This document shows, piece after piece, positions 46,500 to 58,625 of a stretch of DNA of 64,000 bases. Numbering within the stretch: the stretch's first letter is position 1; the number at the start of each line of letters is the position of its first letter. A program made the position numbers and the translations under genes. This DNA is from Brachyhypopomus gauderio. Taxonomy: Eukaryota > Chordata > Actinopteri > Gymnotiformes > Hypopomidae. Location: positions 734,501 to 798,500 of the forward strand of contig NW_027506896.1 of the NCBI RefSeq assembly GCF_052324685.1. Direction: 5' to 3'. The notes beneath the pieces are model-generated. The model was not told the DNA's origin and searched no databases. It was given only the letters and a program-made list of their open reading frames with translations.

Positions 46500-48880
46500 A
46501 AATGCCTGGCACCGGCAGGAGAGGCTGGCGTCGCTGCTCCTGCAGAAGACGTCCACTTGCAGCTTTGTGTGCCATGATGTAACCTGCAGAGCAGGCTTGC
46601 ATGTGGCCTTCAAGACACTATGTTCATCGAGCTCCCCTCCCAGTGAAGCCCCTCTGACTGTTGGGTTGGAGCTGTGAGTGGTTGGAGACAGTAAATGTCC
46701 ATATTTACTGAAATTTTAGGATCTAGATGGTTGCCATGTTGACTGTAGTCTTTGGTAATGTAGAACTATTATACAATGCTGTTTGTGGTTCAAGTCTGCA
46801 ATTAAATGATTGTTTATACAGAAATGGTGTGCTTGTGGTGGTAACTGCTTTAAGACCCTTTCTTTAATGTGTCGTGTTTGTCTGCAAGCGGATCTCATGC
46901 TCAGTCTGGGTTCCGATTGGTCAGGAAAATCTGGACAGGATTCCCACCATCCAGAAACGTGTGTGTGTGTGTGTGTGTGAGAGAGAGACAATGCGGTTCT
47001 CAGTGCGTTGGTCTCTTGACTCTAACAAGAAAATTAAGGGAACCACAACTGTTTTGCTGAGGTGGTTGGGGAGGGGGGGCACATCCACTATAACAGTTTC
47101 CTAACATCAAGTAGGTGAAGCTACATCTCCAAACTCTCTTCACTTGCATTCAGGAAGCAAGCTGTTTGTACCATGGTCCAAATTAGACCTTAAATCCTCC
47201 TCTTCTCCTTCTGGGTAAAGGTTCTGTTTTAGATTCTTCCTGTCTACCACATCATCCCATTATATCCGATCTGGATACAGTAGTCTGGAGCATCACGCTA
47301 GAAGGGTCAGTAAATCAGTGTAGGAACGGTACGATCTCTCTGCAGGGCAGCTATCCAGATGAGTGACGGGTCCTCTGACTAATCAGGATCCTGCCTATGA
47401 AAGCTGCCTGAAGGTTTGAATCTGTTTGTGACCATATCGGGGAGGTGCAAAAGTTCAAAAAGTGTTTTCACCATAAAGATTTATCACTGTTACACTAATT
47501 AATTCTGCCTGCTGGTTTGAACTAGAAACTTTGGATCCGTCCGAAATGGCGTATTTCCCTCCTATACAGTACAAAGCAGTACGCGATAAAGGGTAGTATG
47601 TCTGAATACATAGTATGCATGAAATAGTGAAAAGTACCCGGATGGCTTACAAAATCGGCAACCATTTTGAAGTATGCGATTGCAGTACACTGTCCTATCC
47701 CATGATTCAACTGGAGTGTTTTAACTATGATTGTGTCACATGTCATATGACGTAGGTAAAATGGTGGACGTAGTATATCCGAGATTTTATGCGTATTGCC
47801 CAGTCGCCTACTGAAAGAACGTACTGCATTGAAATCTAGTGTGTACTATTTACTTAAGTATGCCATTTTGGGTTGAACCATCGAGATTAACATTAAGCGG
47901 TCATGTTTTAAGTGACCTCCCACACCACAGAAGAATGTCTCTCCATACACGTCAATGACTTTCCGGTTAGCTAAACTGTTGTAATGGAATGTAATTTGTA
48001 TAATCGGCTAATGTATATACCAGAGGATTTATTTGGTCAATGACCAGCAATTAAGTAACATGTTATTATTACTAGGGTTCTATTGGTCCGATTGTGCAGA
48101 AGCCCTCAGAAGAAGTCTACTTGTTGGAGTGCACCTGCGAAGTGCGCATCCCACCTAGTAATGGTCTTCTAAATGAGACGCACCCAGAGTGTCTGAGTGT
48201 ATGGCTCATTGTCTAAAGGGCTTCTGGGTGATGCCTATCATATCATCCCTTGCAGAGGACTGTTGTGGCAGTCCCATCACACCGAGAAGTCAAGTTTCAT
48301 CCAACACAGAGAACACATCATTATTTCCTTTGCATCATGGTGCCCCCTTACCCAAACCTGCCCACCGATATCCAGTGTCCTGTTTCCGATGGCTGCCATC
48401 CCTGTGGTTGGTGCTGTTTCCTGTAATGAGACAGGAACCCCATGTCAAGCGCACATGCTTGTCAGAAACGCACAATGGCAGTGCGCCCGCGTGTCCCGAG
48501 ACAAGATTGTGTCTCATGAATTCGTCATAACAGTAATCACAAAGATCCCTACAGTCAACAGAGCTTAAAACGCAAAGCCCAAGGTGACGAAATGTTGCTG
48601 ACTGGCTTCTGTCGCTTGTCACAGATGAGAGATTATGGGCTCACTAAAATTATCACCATCCACAAAAGAGATGGGGTAGAAATATAATAATATAGTAAAG
48701 ATTCTGTAACTATAATGGTATATATTCTCTTATATTAAAACGTGTATATGGGAGAAAACAGAAAAAGGTAATGTTTTTATCAGGGCCTCTTTTGAAATTG
48801 ATATAGAAAGTCACTCAGTCCTTTGAAGGTGTTTTTTTTTTTTGTTTTTTTCTTTCTGGAAACTGTTACAGCAAACGTTC
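46500..48880. other. znf326 3' UTR and gene-free DNA
   Basis: The first 330 bp are probably the znf326 3' UTR. After that there is no recognised gene. A short GT microsatellite lies at 46962-46978, and a fold-back element is listed separately. Open frames at 48189-48622 on both strands are not convincing. Confidence 0.5.
47536..47882. mobile_element. Degenerate fold-back DNA element
   Basis: The left end (ccgaaatggcgtattt) and the reverse complement of the right end (cccaaaatggcatactt) share an imperfect inverted repeat. Between them recur fragments such as agtatg, gcagtac and tactatt, as in the palindromic 'tagtatgc' MITEs common in fish. I could not find a clear target duplication, so the borders are approximate and the superfamily is not assigned. 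Confidence 0.45.
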
Positions 48881-48889
48881 TGGTGTTAG

Positions 48890-49430
48890 TGGGGCATTAA
48901 GTGGAATATGGAATGGCCTGTGAGATCTGTTCACTGGTGGGTGTGTTGCCCAGAGGAGAGAAGCTGAGATCCAGCATTGGCACTTTGTAAGCACTTGCAC
49001 AGATGATGAGCAGTAATTATGCTTTAATGATTTCTTTAGGGCATCCCTCTTTCTCTTGCTGTCACTCCTCTTTTATCGCTCTCTCTCTCTCTCCGTCTCT
49101 CTTTCTCTCACGTTCAGATTCACGCACATACAGCCCTGCGTGAAACCCCCTCCTGTCTTCAAATTAAGATATATTTTGAAAACATTTGGTGATGAAACGC
49201 ATCTCTGTAAGGTCCATTAATTGCCACGCTGATCTTGTGTGGCATTATAGCTTGGCAGTCGCTTTGATGTGAGATGGCCCAGCTCAAGAGCATTCCAGGC
49301 ACCAACCGGGCACTGAGTGGCCGTAATTGGGACAAGTTGTTTTAAAAAGGGCATGCGTTGCTCGACTTTGATGGCCACATTGGCTCCGCTACTGCTCAGA
49401 GTCAGAGTTTCCACCCTCTTCTCTAGCCCA
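48890..49430. promoter_or_regulatory. Candidate conserved non-coding element(s)
   Basis: Balanced-composition sequence without repeats, containing clusters of homeodomain-like TAAT/ATTA cores (cagtaattatgctttaatga near 49011 and tccattaattgccac near 49213). The region lies on the znf326 side of where barhl2 is expected. Texture and position suggest a distal enhancer. Conservation cannot be tested here. Confidence 0.25.
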
Positions 49431-49579
49431 CAGGCAACGGGGCCTTGTCACTTATTAAAGGAGGCTGTCACCACAAAGTGGCAGATGTCCTGATAGGATC
49501 TGGCTGTGTCTCTGGCCCCCGCCTGACTTGTTAGAACACATGGTTCAAGGAAAGAGCGTGGCTGAGAAGACTGTTGTTC

Positions 49580-50115
49580 TTTAATAACTGTTACATTTAT
49601 TCCTCAGAGGCCTCGTGGCCCCCTCCTTCCCCCCAGTTCTTTCTCTTTCTCCTTCTCCTTTCTGTGCATCTTCCCTCCATCCCTCCCTCAGCACAGGGGC
49701 TCCTGAGCGGCGGGCTCCCGTGGCCTCTGTGCCGCGTCCCGGAGGTGCTGGCCCTGTTGCTCGAGATTGCAGCATGTCTAAGGCTCCATTTTCACTCAGC
49801 CCCAAGCCCCGCAACACCACCCGCCGGCCCCCACCCCTCCGACCACAACACCGCCCTGCCACAAGAGTGCGAGGGCGCTGTAGTGTGCTACACATGTGGC
49901 CCGTTCGCTCCCACCACGTCCCCGCACGGCCCTCTGGAGAAGCGCCTGTTCTTTTAGCTTTTTCCACAGGTAAAATTGCAAAGATCCTCCCGAGGCTCCA
50001 GGTTCGCCCCTCAGGTAAAATCCATAATGGAGTTTTGATTTTAGCTGCAAGGGCCTTGAAAATGGGCTGCTTTAACCACACAGCTGCCTCGCGGAAGGTC
50101 AGCGGAGTCGTGTGA
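49580..50115. other. GC-rich block without a recognisable gene
   Basis: Strikingly C-rich on the plus strand (about 49610-49950), which leaves long open frames on both strands through lack of stop codons. Neither translation resembles a known domain; both are low-complexity Pro/Arg/Ser or Gly/Arg/Glu. The following 49960-50110 has the smoother texture of a conserved element. I regard it as non-coding, possibly a CpG-type regulatory block. Confidence 0.35.
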
Positions 50116-51484
50116 GGAAAGGGCAGGAAACACGGCACAATTCCGCAGAGAGAGGGCACAGACACGACTTCCTCCTCGCCACAACTTACACACGATGCAT
50201 CACAACTTCACAGACTTTCACATTTTGTGTATAAAATATATAATATGAAATCTCAATACATTTTGGAGCTCGAAAAGGTTGTAGACCTATATCTCAATAA
50301 TACATAGGAGTTCCGTTTATTTTTATTTGTATTGTCTTTTTAAAAAGGAATACAAGATAAATTGCCTGTTCAATTACAAATATTTTTTTACATATAATGT
50401 TTACATTCTTCAGATTAATTAAGGGTAGACAATAAGGATAAGCAAACCAATCAGTTCAATCCCCGGACTGAACAGTAGAGGGAGCCCCAATATAACTTTG
50501 CGCCGCTCACAAGATAAAAGCTTGCTTGAACATATGCAAGAATTCATTGCAGTGTCAACCTTGTTTTTACCCTTTGATGTTGGCTGACACATAACTGTCC
50601 TCTAGTGTAACACGCTAATCAGTTCTTCGCTCAACGTTTTCCCATGCCTTCAGTGACACCTCACTCACAGCCGAACACCGTCACTAAAGCGGACCGATGT
50701 GACTGGCTTGGGTCAAGGTCAGTCCATTTCTAATCGATGCATTTCAGTCCATCACAGCATCGATCGTAAAATAGTCGAATTCTTTAAAACTGTACATTAT
50801 ATATTATACTGTACTACCAGCTTTAGTTATTACAAAGGTCAAGACGTTTGTTTTGTAAGATAATTTCTTAATATTTATAAGCCTCGGTAATGGTTCATTA
50901 CATAGCTTATTACCAAGTCTTTAATAATTCACCACATCTCTCTCCAACCCTCCTCCCCCTCTCTACCCCCGCAACAACACTGAGATGGAAAACAGCGAAT
51001 CACATTTCCATCGCAACTACAATCTTTGATAATATTCCCATTTAACACACTTAGCTGTAGTTCAAATGAATCTCTCGCTGGTTTGTGTTGAGATGTTGAG
51101 ATGTTGAGACCCCCTTCCCCCTCCCCCCGGGCGGCCGTCGCGACGCTGTATTTATTGGAGCGGGAAAAAAACTCCATCTCCCCAAGATCGGTCATTACTT
51201 CATATCAAGGAACTTTGAAACATAATGCTACCTGACAGTTAAATTCTGCTTCTGACGGCACCAAACTTGTTGAATTCCCACAGAAGTTTCTCTAAATACT
51301 CGTCTTTGCGATGAGTTAAACATTCCCCGGAGGCTCGGTGAAGTTCTCGCTTTGAACGAACACCCGGGGGAGGCCAGTCAGGGACCGACCTGCAGCTCTC
51401 CACCACAGAGCTACTGGGAGTTTATTTAATGGTACCATCCGTAATTTCTCCTGTCACTTGTGGAGCGAGAAGAGAAAAGGAGAT

Positions 51485-51488
<4 letters not shown>

Positions 51489-51552
<64 letters not shown>
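51489..51552. repeat. (GA)n microsatellite
   Basis: About 64 bp of uninterrupted GA repeat, a polypurine tract on the plus strand. Confidence 0.97.
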
Positions 51553-51555
<3 letters not shown>

Positions 51556-52470
51556 GAATGTGCTGTAGGAGAATCTTTAGCTTGGCTTAATTTCCCATGC
51601 TTGAGCAGAATGGAGGATTTTTCTTCTCCTTACAGATCTTTGTCAGATCCTACCTACCCGAGAAAGACCCAGGGGCGTGCTAAGAACATACACATCACCT
51701 AGATTTGCCTTCCAGCCCATCTCTCTCCAGCGATAGCTGCTTCTCTCCCCATCGGCTGCTTTGTGTAGCAAAAGGCGAGAGAACGTTTTAGAAATCAAAT
51801 CTCTTTTTGTCAGAGGGAATCTGCAGCGAGCTTCAGTTTGAACAGACTTACCGCAGTATAATTGTTCCACGTTCTCGCTCGGTGCTTCTTTTAAATAAGT
51901 ATTAGCGCTCTTAAGCGATGTCTTCCGGTAATGAAATATAAAATATCATTTTGTAGAAGAATTTCTTTTTTGTGTAGCTTTGTATTTTATTTTAAAACCA
52001 GTTTAGCAGAAATATTCCATGTAATAATAATATATGCTGTCCTCACTCGGTAAATATTACTGAATTCCTTTTCTAAACCAATTTTGTCTCTGCCTGATAT
52101 TCATACACGTGCTTATCGGTTATTTGTGTAAACATCCGCGTTAACCCTTTGCTGTCCGACTAATGCTCTTCGTCCTACATCATAACTACATCGAGCCAGA
52201 ACGTTGGATGACCTGTCTGTGGCCCTTAGAGGAGAAACCGAGTGTGCAGGTTTAGCACTGGACAGTCTCTCCTCAGAGACAGGCATGCGTGGATTGGTGC
52301 CCCGTAGAGGAATCTGCCCAGAACCAAGAGTGTAGAAATGTGTTGAAGAAGCCTCGGAGTGCACAGACATCCAGAAGCGTTCCTGGGTCCCTCCGATCCT
52401 CTCCTGCACGTACCGGACTGTCCATCAGCCTGCTCCCCTGAGTGCTATAGGAAAGAGACATGCAGGAAGG

Positions 52471-52472
<2 letters not shown>

Positions 52473-52566
<94 letters not shown>
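52473..52566. repeat. (CA)n microsatellite
   Basis: About 94 bp of perfect CA dinucleotide repeat. It creates artefactual open frames (Thr-His or Val-Cys) on both strands. Confidence 0.98.
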
Positions 52567-52568
<2 letters not shown>

Positions 52569-53699
52569 TTACACACTTGGTGAAAAGTGCGTTTGGTTGT
52601 TTTCAAAGATGTTTGAGGAGTGATGGATTAGACTACCTGGAGAACACACTGCATTTCTTACACAAGGAGATGTACAGAATGGACAGAAAAATGCTTCACT
52701 TTTACATGTGATATTTTCCAGTATTATTTGTCTGTCAACAACAGTGCTGGTCATGGAATGAATGAACTCAATATAATAAACAAAAAAGCAGATCATCATT
52801 TAGAAAAGCATAATTAGGCTTTATCTTCTCTATATAATATTCCTTTTTGATGTGAGTATAATGTCTTCTTGCAGAAGCAAACATTCTGGCCTTGAATTTG
52901 TATCTTGGTGAGTTTTGCAGGAGATTTGAGTGTGTTAGACGACTTTGTTTTAGCACTGAAGCCTAATCTTAGAGGAGCTTCAGCTCGGTGGGAGGGTTGT
53001 TCTCCTGAGAACAGGGAAGAGCAGGCTACCTGCCAGCCCCAGGTGCCTGAAGACTTTACACACATGAAATAATAACCACATTTTCCTTCAATAAATGTCC
53101 CAATTTCCTTTGAAGGACATGATGACCTGATGTTCCGTAGCAGTGTATTATGGGATTTCGTCTTTTCCATCTTGGCTATATTAATTAATGCATGCGTTTT
53201 CTTAAATTAGTCCTCTGAGGAGCAATAACTCAAATTCTTGTATTTATGTAAGTAATAGGTTGGAAGAAAATGCTAAACTGAAATAATTATGCAGTCCAGC
53301 ACTTTGCTTTGAGAATAAACTGCATGAAAAATGTGATGAAATATAAATGTGTTTAGGGTGCAAAGTTAGTTAAATATTTACAAGTGAGTGTTAGTTTACA
53401 TCTCCAGTTAAGGCTCTAGTCAGCTCCACATAATTTTTTGCTTCCAAATTTTTCACTTAATTTACTGTTTAAAGTGGCTTACAAACTCCTTTATGTCCTC
53501 CCTCTTTTTGCACTGTAGTAAAGCTAAAAAAAAAGAATTCAACATTGTTGAATGGTTGATGTTTGAAAGAATAATATTGGCTTGCATTGTGGAGTGGGTC
53601 TTAGTCAGGTGTTATGTGCTGCTGTAGTCTATCTGAGAGAACACAGTGTCTGGTGCTGAAGTTCAGGCTCTGGGAGTCAGAGATGGAGTCAGAGAGAGC

Positions 53700-54360
53700 C
53701 CCGTGGGGACTGATCTTATGTCAGGAGATTGCAGGTTTTCACGCTAAAGAAGCTACTCAATCCCACCAAAGGCTGAATTATTAAAGGCCCTGTATGTTTT
53801 TCAAAGGATTGATTTAGCTTTTAGGTTGGGGAGAATGTTTCTCTCAAACTGGATCACTTCTGTTCCTCCCCCCACCTCTACGATTCTCCCCACGCCTGCT
53901 CAAATGATCCTTTACTTTCTAAGCATGCTTTTACTGCCTTTGAAGAGTTATTTTTGTTGATGAAAAGGATACGTCGGCTTGGCAGAGCGAATCGTGGCTA
54001 TTCGCCGGCTTGTTTAATACTCCTCCCTCCAAGGTTTGCCTTATAAATTTATTATCAGTAACGTATATGAGAGCTCTCGTGCCTCGCTCAGGCCTGGAAG
54101 CTAATCGTTGTTGCTGTGCAGAGACAGAGGGCCCAGACAAAACGAGGGAAAGAGCATGGAGGTGGGGGGGGGCGGGGGTGGGGGGTGGAGATGTTGGGGT
54201 TACTCTGGTGCCTCCGTGAGGTGGAGGAGTTGGTGTGTAATTTTAAAGCACAGCCCTCATCGACGGCTCGCCTCATTCTGACACAGAGTACAGAGGACTG
54301 GCTTGTTAACATCGTGTATGTTAATTAAGTAGAATTAGAACCGATCAATCCATATTGAAT
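53700..54360. promoter_or_regulatory. Candidate conserved non-coding element
   Basis: Non-repetitive sequence of even composition with TAAT/ATTA and A/T-rich homeobox-like cores (gctgaattattaaagg near 53770, agctaatcgttg near 54100, gttaattaag near 54320). A G-rich patch at 54160-54186 interrupts it. It lies within the presumed barhl2 gene desert. The call rests on texture and position only. Confidence 0.2.
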
Positions 54361-55009
54361 TCAAGCATTTGCCGTCACTTTGAAGTGAATTTATAAATTC
54401 ACCCAAATATAAAAGGAATTCAACAGTATGTTTGCTAGGATACTGTGAGCGGGGTACGAGTGGGTGAATATGGATGTGGGTTCACTACAGAGAGTGAGAT
54501 GAATACAGGCTCAGGAGTTCCAGTTCAAGGTGTTTTATTGATGGATTCCAGCAAAGGAGTTAATAACTGATACTAGTAAATGTAAAGAAAAACTGTATAA
54601 AAGGAAAACAAACATATAAAAAGTACTCAAGCCCGCAAAGGCGTATAAGCAGTACTTTAAACCAGCACTGGCAAACAGCAGCCAGTCTAGCCCGACTTTT
54701 GTGGGCTCAACGCAATTATATCAAATATCCAACCATCAACAACCAATAACCAACATTAACCACCAACATCTACCTCTAACCTCCACCTCCCCTAGCCTCT
54801 GAGAGGAAGTCCCTCTTATACTAGTAGCCCCTCCCCTTAATTAAGCTGGGGCACACCATCACCACTAGCAGGGGTTACCTATAAACACAAACATAACCTA
54901 CATACATTACATTACTGCAGTAATACACAATATATACATAACATTTTACATTTAGTGCACTAAGACCAGAATAATAATTAATATGTCCATCCATTGTGTA
55001 CATCTCCGT
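54361..55009. other. Unclassified repeat-like block
   Basis: From about 54420 to 54950 the sequence changes texture, including ttcaaggtgttttattgatgg (a reversed poly(A)-signal-like phrase) and a long A/C-rich stretch (accaataaccaacattaacc). It looks like an inserted element of unknown type, but I found no terminal repeats or target duplication. Confidence 0.25.
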
Positions 55010-55152
55010 CAGAGCCAGAGTGGCTAATCGGGAGATTCGGGAGGATTCCCGATGGGCCAGCTCATGTCAATCTCTAGTTTGGGCCGATTGGGAGGGAAAA
55101 TAATTTTGGGCCGGAAACTCCCGGACTGAAAAAGGGGCCCACTCCGGCCCTG
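55010..55152. mobile_element. hAT-type MITE with target duplication
   Basis: A 143-bp element begins CAGAGCCAGAGTGG and ends CCACTCCGGCCCTG. The terminal inverted repeats match at about 12 of 14 positions. It is flanked by ATCTCCGT at 55002-55009 and 55153-55160, a perfect 8-bp duplication. These are hAT-superfamily hallmarks. The interior (gggccggaaactcccgg and similar) has no coding capacity. It is a different family from the element at 31046. Confidence 0.88.
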
Positions 55153-55398
55153 ATCTCCGTCCTCAGGTATTCCCAGGAACTGTAACCCCCCTCCCCTCCT
55201 TCAGTAGGCCGAGGGCCCTTCGACCACTATAAGGAAGGAGCTGGCTGGGTTGCCAGTACCCCTGAGAATCCCACATGAAGAGGTAAGTACAACATTTAGT
55301 CCATTACATGAATGTCTGTAGAGTCTTGGTGATGGGCCAGAGCTACTGGCATCATCACAGATACTCTTAGACTCAAAAAGATGCAGCATGGCAAAAGA

Positions 55399-55399
<1 letters not shown>

Positions 55400-55459
<60 letters not shown>
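55400..55459. repeat. (AC)n microsatellite
   Basis: About 60 bp of perfect AC repeat. Confidence 0.97.
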
Positions 55460-56622
55460 AGGTTTTTTCAGGTTTTAGTCTGAATTCATTAATGCTTTTT
55501 AATAGGATATAATAATATTGAATATACTGCCTGAAATGCTTATTTACTGGCCCAGTGGACGCTTCCTGTTTTCATTAAGGTCAACTGGTTAGCCTTGTAA
55601 ATGTAAAATCAAATCTCTAAAAGCCAAAAATGTGATCTAATTATATGATCATGTATATGTAGATAACACATTTTGAAGTATTTTTTAGGTTGTGTATGTT
55701 AAGTTTTAAACAGATCAGAAAAAATATAAACCTTTCATTAGAGCTTCCATTAAAGGTCAGTGTACTTTGACACTGTAGTTATTAGGCCTTATGTTTTCAG
55801 AGGCTGTTTTTGTGAATGAATTGGTTTACATGTCAAGGTGTGTTAGGTGAAGTCTCCTAAGCACTTCTAAGCATATTGTTTTACCAATGCCCCAATAGGA
55901 TAACCAGTGTTTAGGATAATCAGGAACTTCTAGTAAGGGGTTTGGTGATATTGATATCAGAATGCACAATTTCTTCAAGTGAAATTCATGGGTGAAGTTC
56001 AGCATACTTTAGTGTTTAGTGGTGAGGTGTATTAAAGAACTCTTATAATCTCTGAATATGGTTCCACAGTCACATAACCAAATGCTTTAGTTACACTCTA
56101 CCAATGTCATCTACCTTCTACGCACCACATAAAATTATCAGTAAAGTCCCAAGTTTGATAGTTCAAAGTACACAAGTAAACTGAATTCAATCAAATTGTA
56201 TTTTTTAGTACACTTAAAATGAAGAACTGTACATATTGTTATAAATGAGTAATGTGAACTGCTATAATTAACTACTGTGTAAACCACAATGACTGCACTC
56301 TGACTACACTCTAACTACAATCTGACTACACACTGAAACACTAAGCTTTGATTTCTCAAATTTAAATAAACAATATTTTTTTGTTAATTGTCCCACATTT
56401 TAATGCACTGAGACTGCTTCTTCCCATGATAAGTTCCTCACACTCTATGAGTAGACAGGCCTAAATCTCAGTATTGACGGAACTGCTGACTTCAACATCC
56501 ATTCTTTCACGTAAAAAGCAAAAATGCACAACTGAGCATGTTCAGACCATATAAATGTCAATTAACTAACTGTCAAACAAACAAATGGCCAATAAACAAT
56601 CACAATAAGGATACTGCATGGT
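55460..56622. other. AT-rich gene-free DNA
   Basis: No gene, RNA or mobile element recognised. AT-rich with only short open frames. Confidence 0.5.
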
Positions 56623-56760
56623 TGGTATTATCCACAAAGCTGGTATCATCTGAACAGCTGGTATCATCTGCATAGCTAATATCATCTCGTAGCTGATATA
56701 ATCTCATAGCAGGTATTATCTCAATGCTGGTATCATCTCATAGTTGCTATCATTCGCCAG
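56623..56760. repeat. Degenerate 17-18-bp minisatellite, about 7-8 units
   Basis: Units related to tggtatcatctcatagc begin near 56641, 56659, 56677, 56694, 56711, 56728 and 56745, with single-base divergence between copies. A partial unit precedes them. Confidence 0.85.
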
Positions 56761-57723
56761 TGTATCACTCTCCTCACGCTAGGACCAGGGTCTGTAACCA
56801 CAGCGCTGGAACCATGGACCCTGAAGGCTGTGCACGTCCTAAACATGTCGGGACTGGGCAGACGTCTCGCCAGGTCCATTTTCCCGTTCCCTGCCCCCAG
56901 GAACAATCTGTTGGGCTTGGACAAAGCATGGAGTATTTACAGCAATAAGAGACGCGGGACACCGCTGATGAAGATTGGAGACGAGGCCGTGTTCTGCTTC
57001 ATGTCAGCAGGCCAGCAGCCTGGACTCCCACATCCCACCATCCCCTCTTTCATCTCCTCCACTTGGCCATGAAAAATTCATCCAAGACCTCCAGAAATAT
57101 TTATAGACGAAAACTTATGGAGAAGTGTTCGTGCTGAAACATTCATGGCCACACCGGCTTCTAACAGTGTACACCCCCTGTAATGAACTGCTTTGCTCAC
57201 ATTATACGGTAAATTCATTTATTCAATATTTATTCTTTTTTTTTCCTTTCTGTTCTCTGCTGTCCAGGACTGATCAGGCGTGTGTGAGCTGGGGCTACCA
57301 CAGTGTAACGCTTTCTGTGTGATTCTACAGGACCGTCCCCTGTCATGAACAAGCCGTGCGACATTCACACAGGCCAGGGCTCCATAGGCACCTTTTGTAC
57401 TGTAATCCGTTTCCCATGCAGTGCGATGGACACAATACACGCCCCTCTGCCTTATTCTGGGAGTCTATTCATGCTTTCCAATGTAATACAATTCAGGGCA
57501 TTGCCCACAGGTCTTGATTTTACAGTGCATGACATGTAAAGGCTTAAAGGTCCCCACAGCCTGTGCAGAAGGGGCTGGAGGAGGACCTTGCCACAAGGCC
57601 TTGTTACATTCAGCTCACATCCACACGCTACATATGCGATCCCTGCCTGGGAGGAGCTCGTTTAGAGCTATCATGGCTATGGCTCTTCAATGTCAAAGGA
57701 AGTCGACCTGAAGGATTACCATG

Positions 57724-57791
<68 letters not shown>

Positions 57792-58529
57792 GCGTGTATG
57801 TATGTGCACGTGGACTTTTTGCTGATGATGGACATGGATAGAAAACATAAGGAAACTCTGCAAACAAAACAAGTCACTTTGCAGCAATATATTCACCCGT
57901 GTAGGTAATGCAAAGTAGCCTCTACTGTACATGCTAGTCAACAATATTTTAAACATGCAAGCTGGTCGACAGCCAATCATATTCTGTCATATTATATGAA
58001 TATTATATGTTGCCGCTCTGGAGAGTCAACATTACTGAATTTCAAATTTCTCTCCACACCTGAGTATCTTAAATCTGGCTGTGATAAGCTCCTGAGAGGG
58101 GCACCTGGGAAAACCAGTACCTTACACCTCAGATTAAATCTGAGCTGTGTCGTTTGCCATCTATAGGTGGCAGTTGACAGAAAAAAAACAGTTTGGTTCA
58201 AGCTGGAGGGTGTAGCTGGGTACTTCTCCTTCGCCGTGTGGCTTCCAGCTTCGTCTGTTCACCCACCATGTCATCCGGAAAGCCGAGAAGACAGAGATCT
58301 CCTCCAAGCTCAGCGAGACATTCACAGAGACAGAAAATACAGCTGGACAGACCTCATGCAAGGGTATGTATGCTACCGTTGGAGACCAAGATTCACATGG
58401 AAACATGACAGTGATTAAAAAATTGTAGATTACCCACTGCTTGATGGCCATAAATGACTGCTTACATAAATGAAGCTTACTGTTAAAATACACTTTAATG
58501 CATAATTGCAGAGAGAGAAAATATTTTGG
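56761..58529. other. Gene-free DNA around a TG microsatellite
   Basis: No gene recognised. Several short open frames overlap on both strands and none resembles a known protein. Confidence 0.45.
57725..57786. repeat. (TG)n microsatellite
   Basis: About 62 bp of TG repeat, followed by degenerate GTGCGTGT and TATG units. Confidence 0.97.
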
Positions 58530-58625
58530 ATTTACATTTTATACTTTTGGCATATAGCAGACACTCTTATCCAGAGCCACTTATAAAATTAAGTAAGTCT
58601 TGCACTCATAACATGTATCCTAGCC
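58530..58625 (+). mobile_element. Dispersed fish repeat fragment ('gcatttagcagacgctcttatcc' type)
   Basis: The sequence acattttatacttttggcat then agcagacactcttatccaga and gccacttataaa matches a very common dispersed fish repeat module found in SINE-like elements. It is a partial, diverged copy. A second diverged copy lies near 62028. Confidence 0.6.

Larger units (their letters stand above)
50116..53690. other. Gene-free DNA with microsatellites
   Basis: No coding gene recognised. It contains the GA and CA microsatellites listed separately. A C/G-rich patch at about 51110-51150 interrupts otherwise AT-rich sequence. Confidence 0.5.

Noticed and set aside
48189-48622. Overlapping 95-123-codon open frames on both strands, with a faint Harbinger-transposase-like phrase (LLGDA ... 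QAHMLVRNA).
   Set aside because: The spacing between the two phrases is far too long for that family, there are no other conserved residues, and the frame has no terminal repeats around it. A profile search against PIF/Harbinger transposases would settle it.
49581-50165. A 194-codon open frame on the minus strand and a 166-codon frame on the plus strand.
   Set aside because: Both are low-complexity products of a GC-rich block with few stop codons. They overlap each other, have no splice context and no domain resemblance.
52273-52711. Open frames rich in Thr-His or Val-Cys.
   Set aside because: They are translations of the CA microsatellite and not genes.
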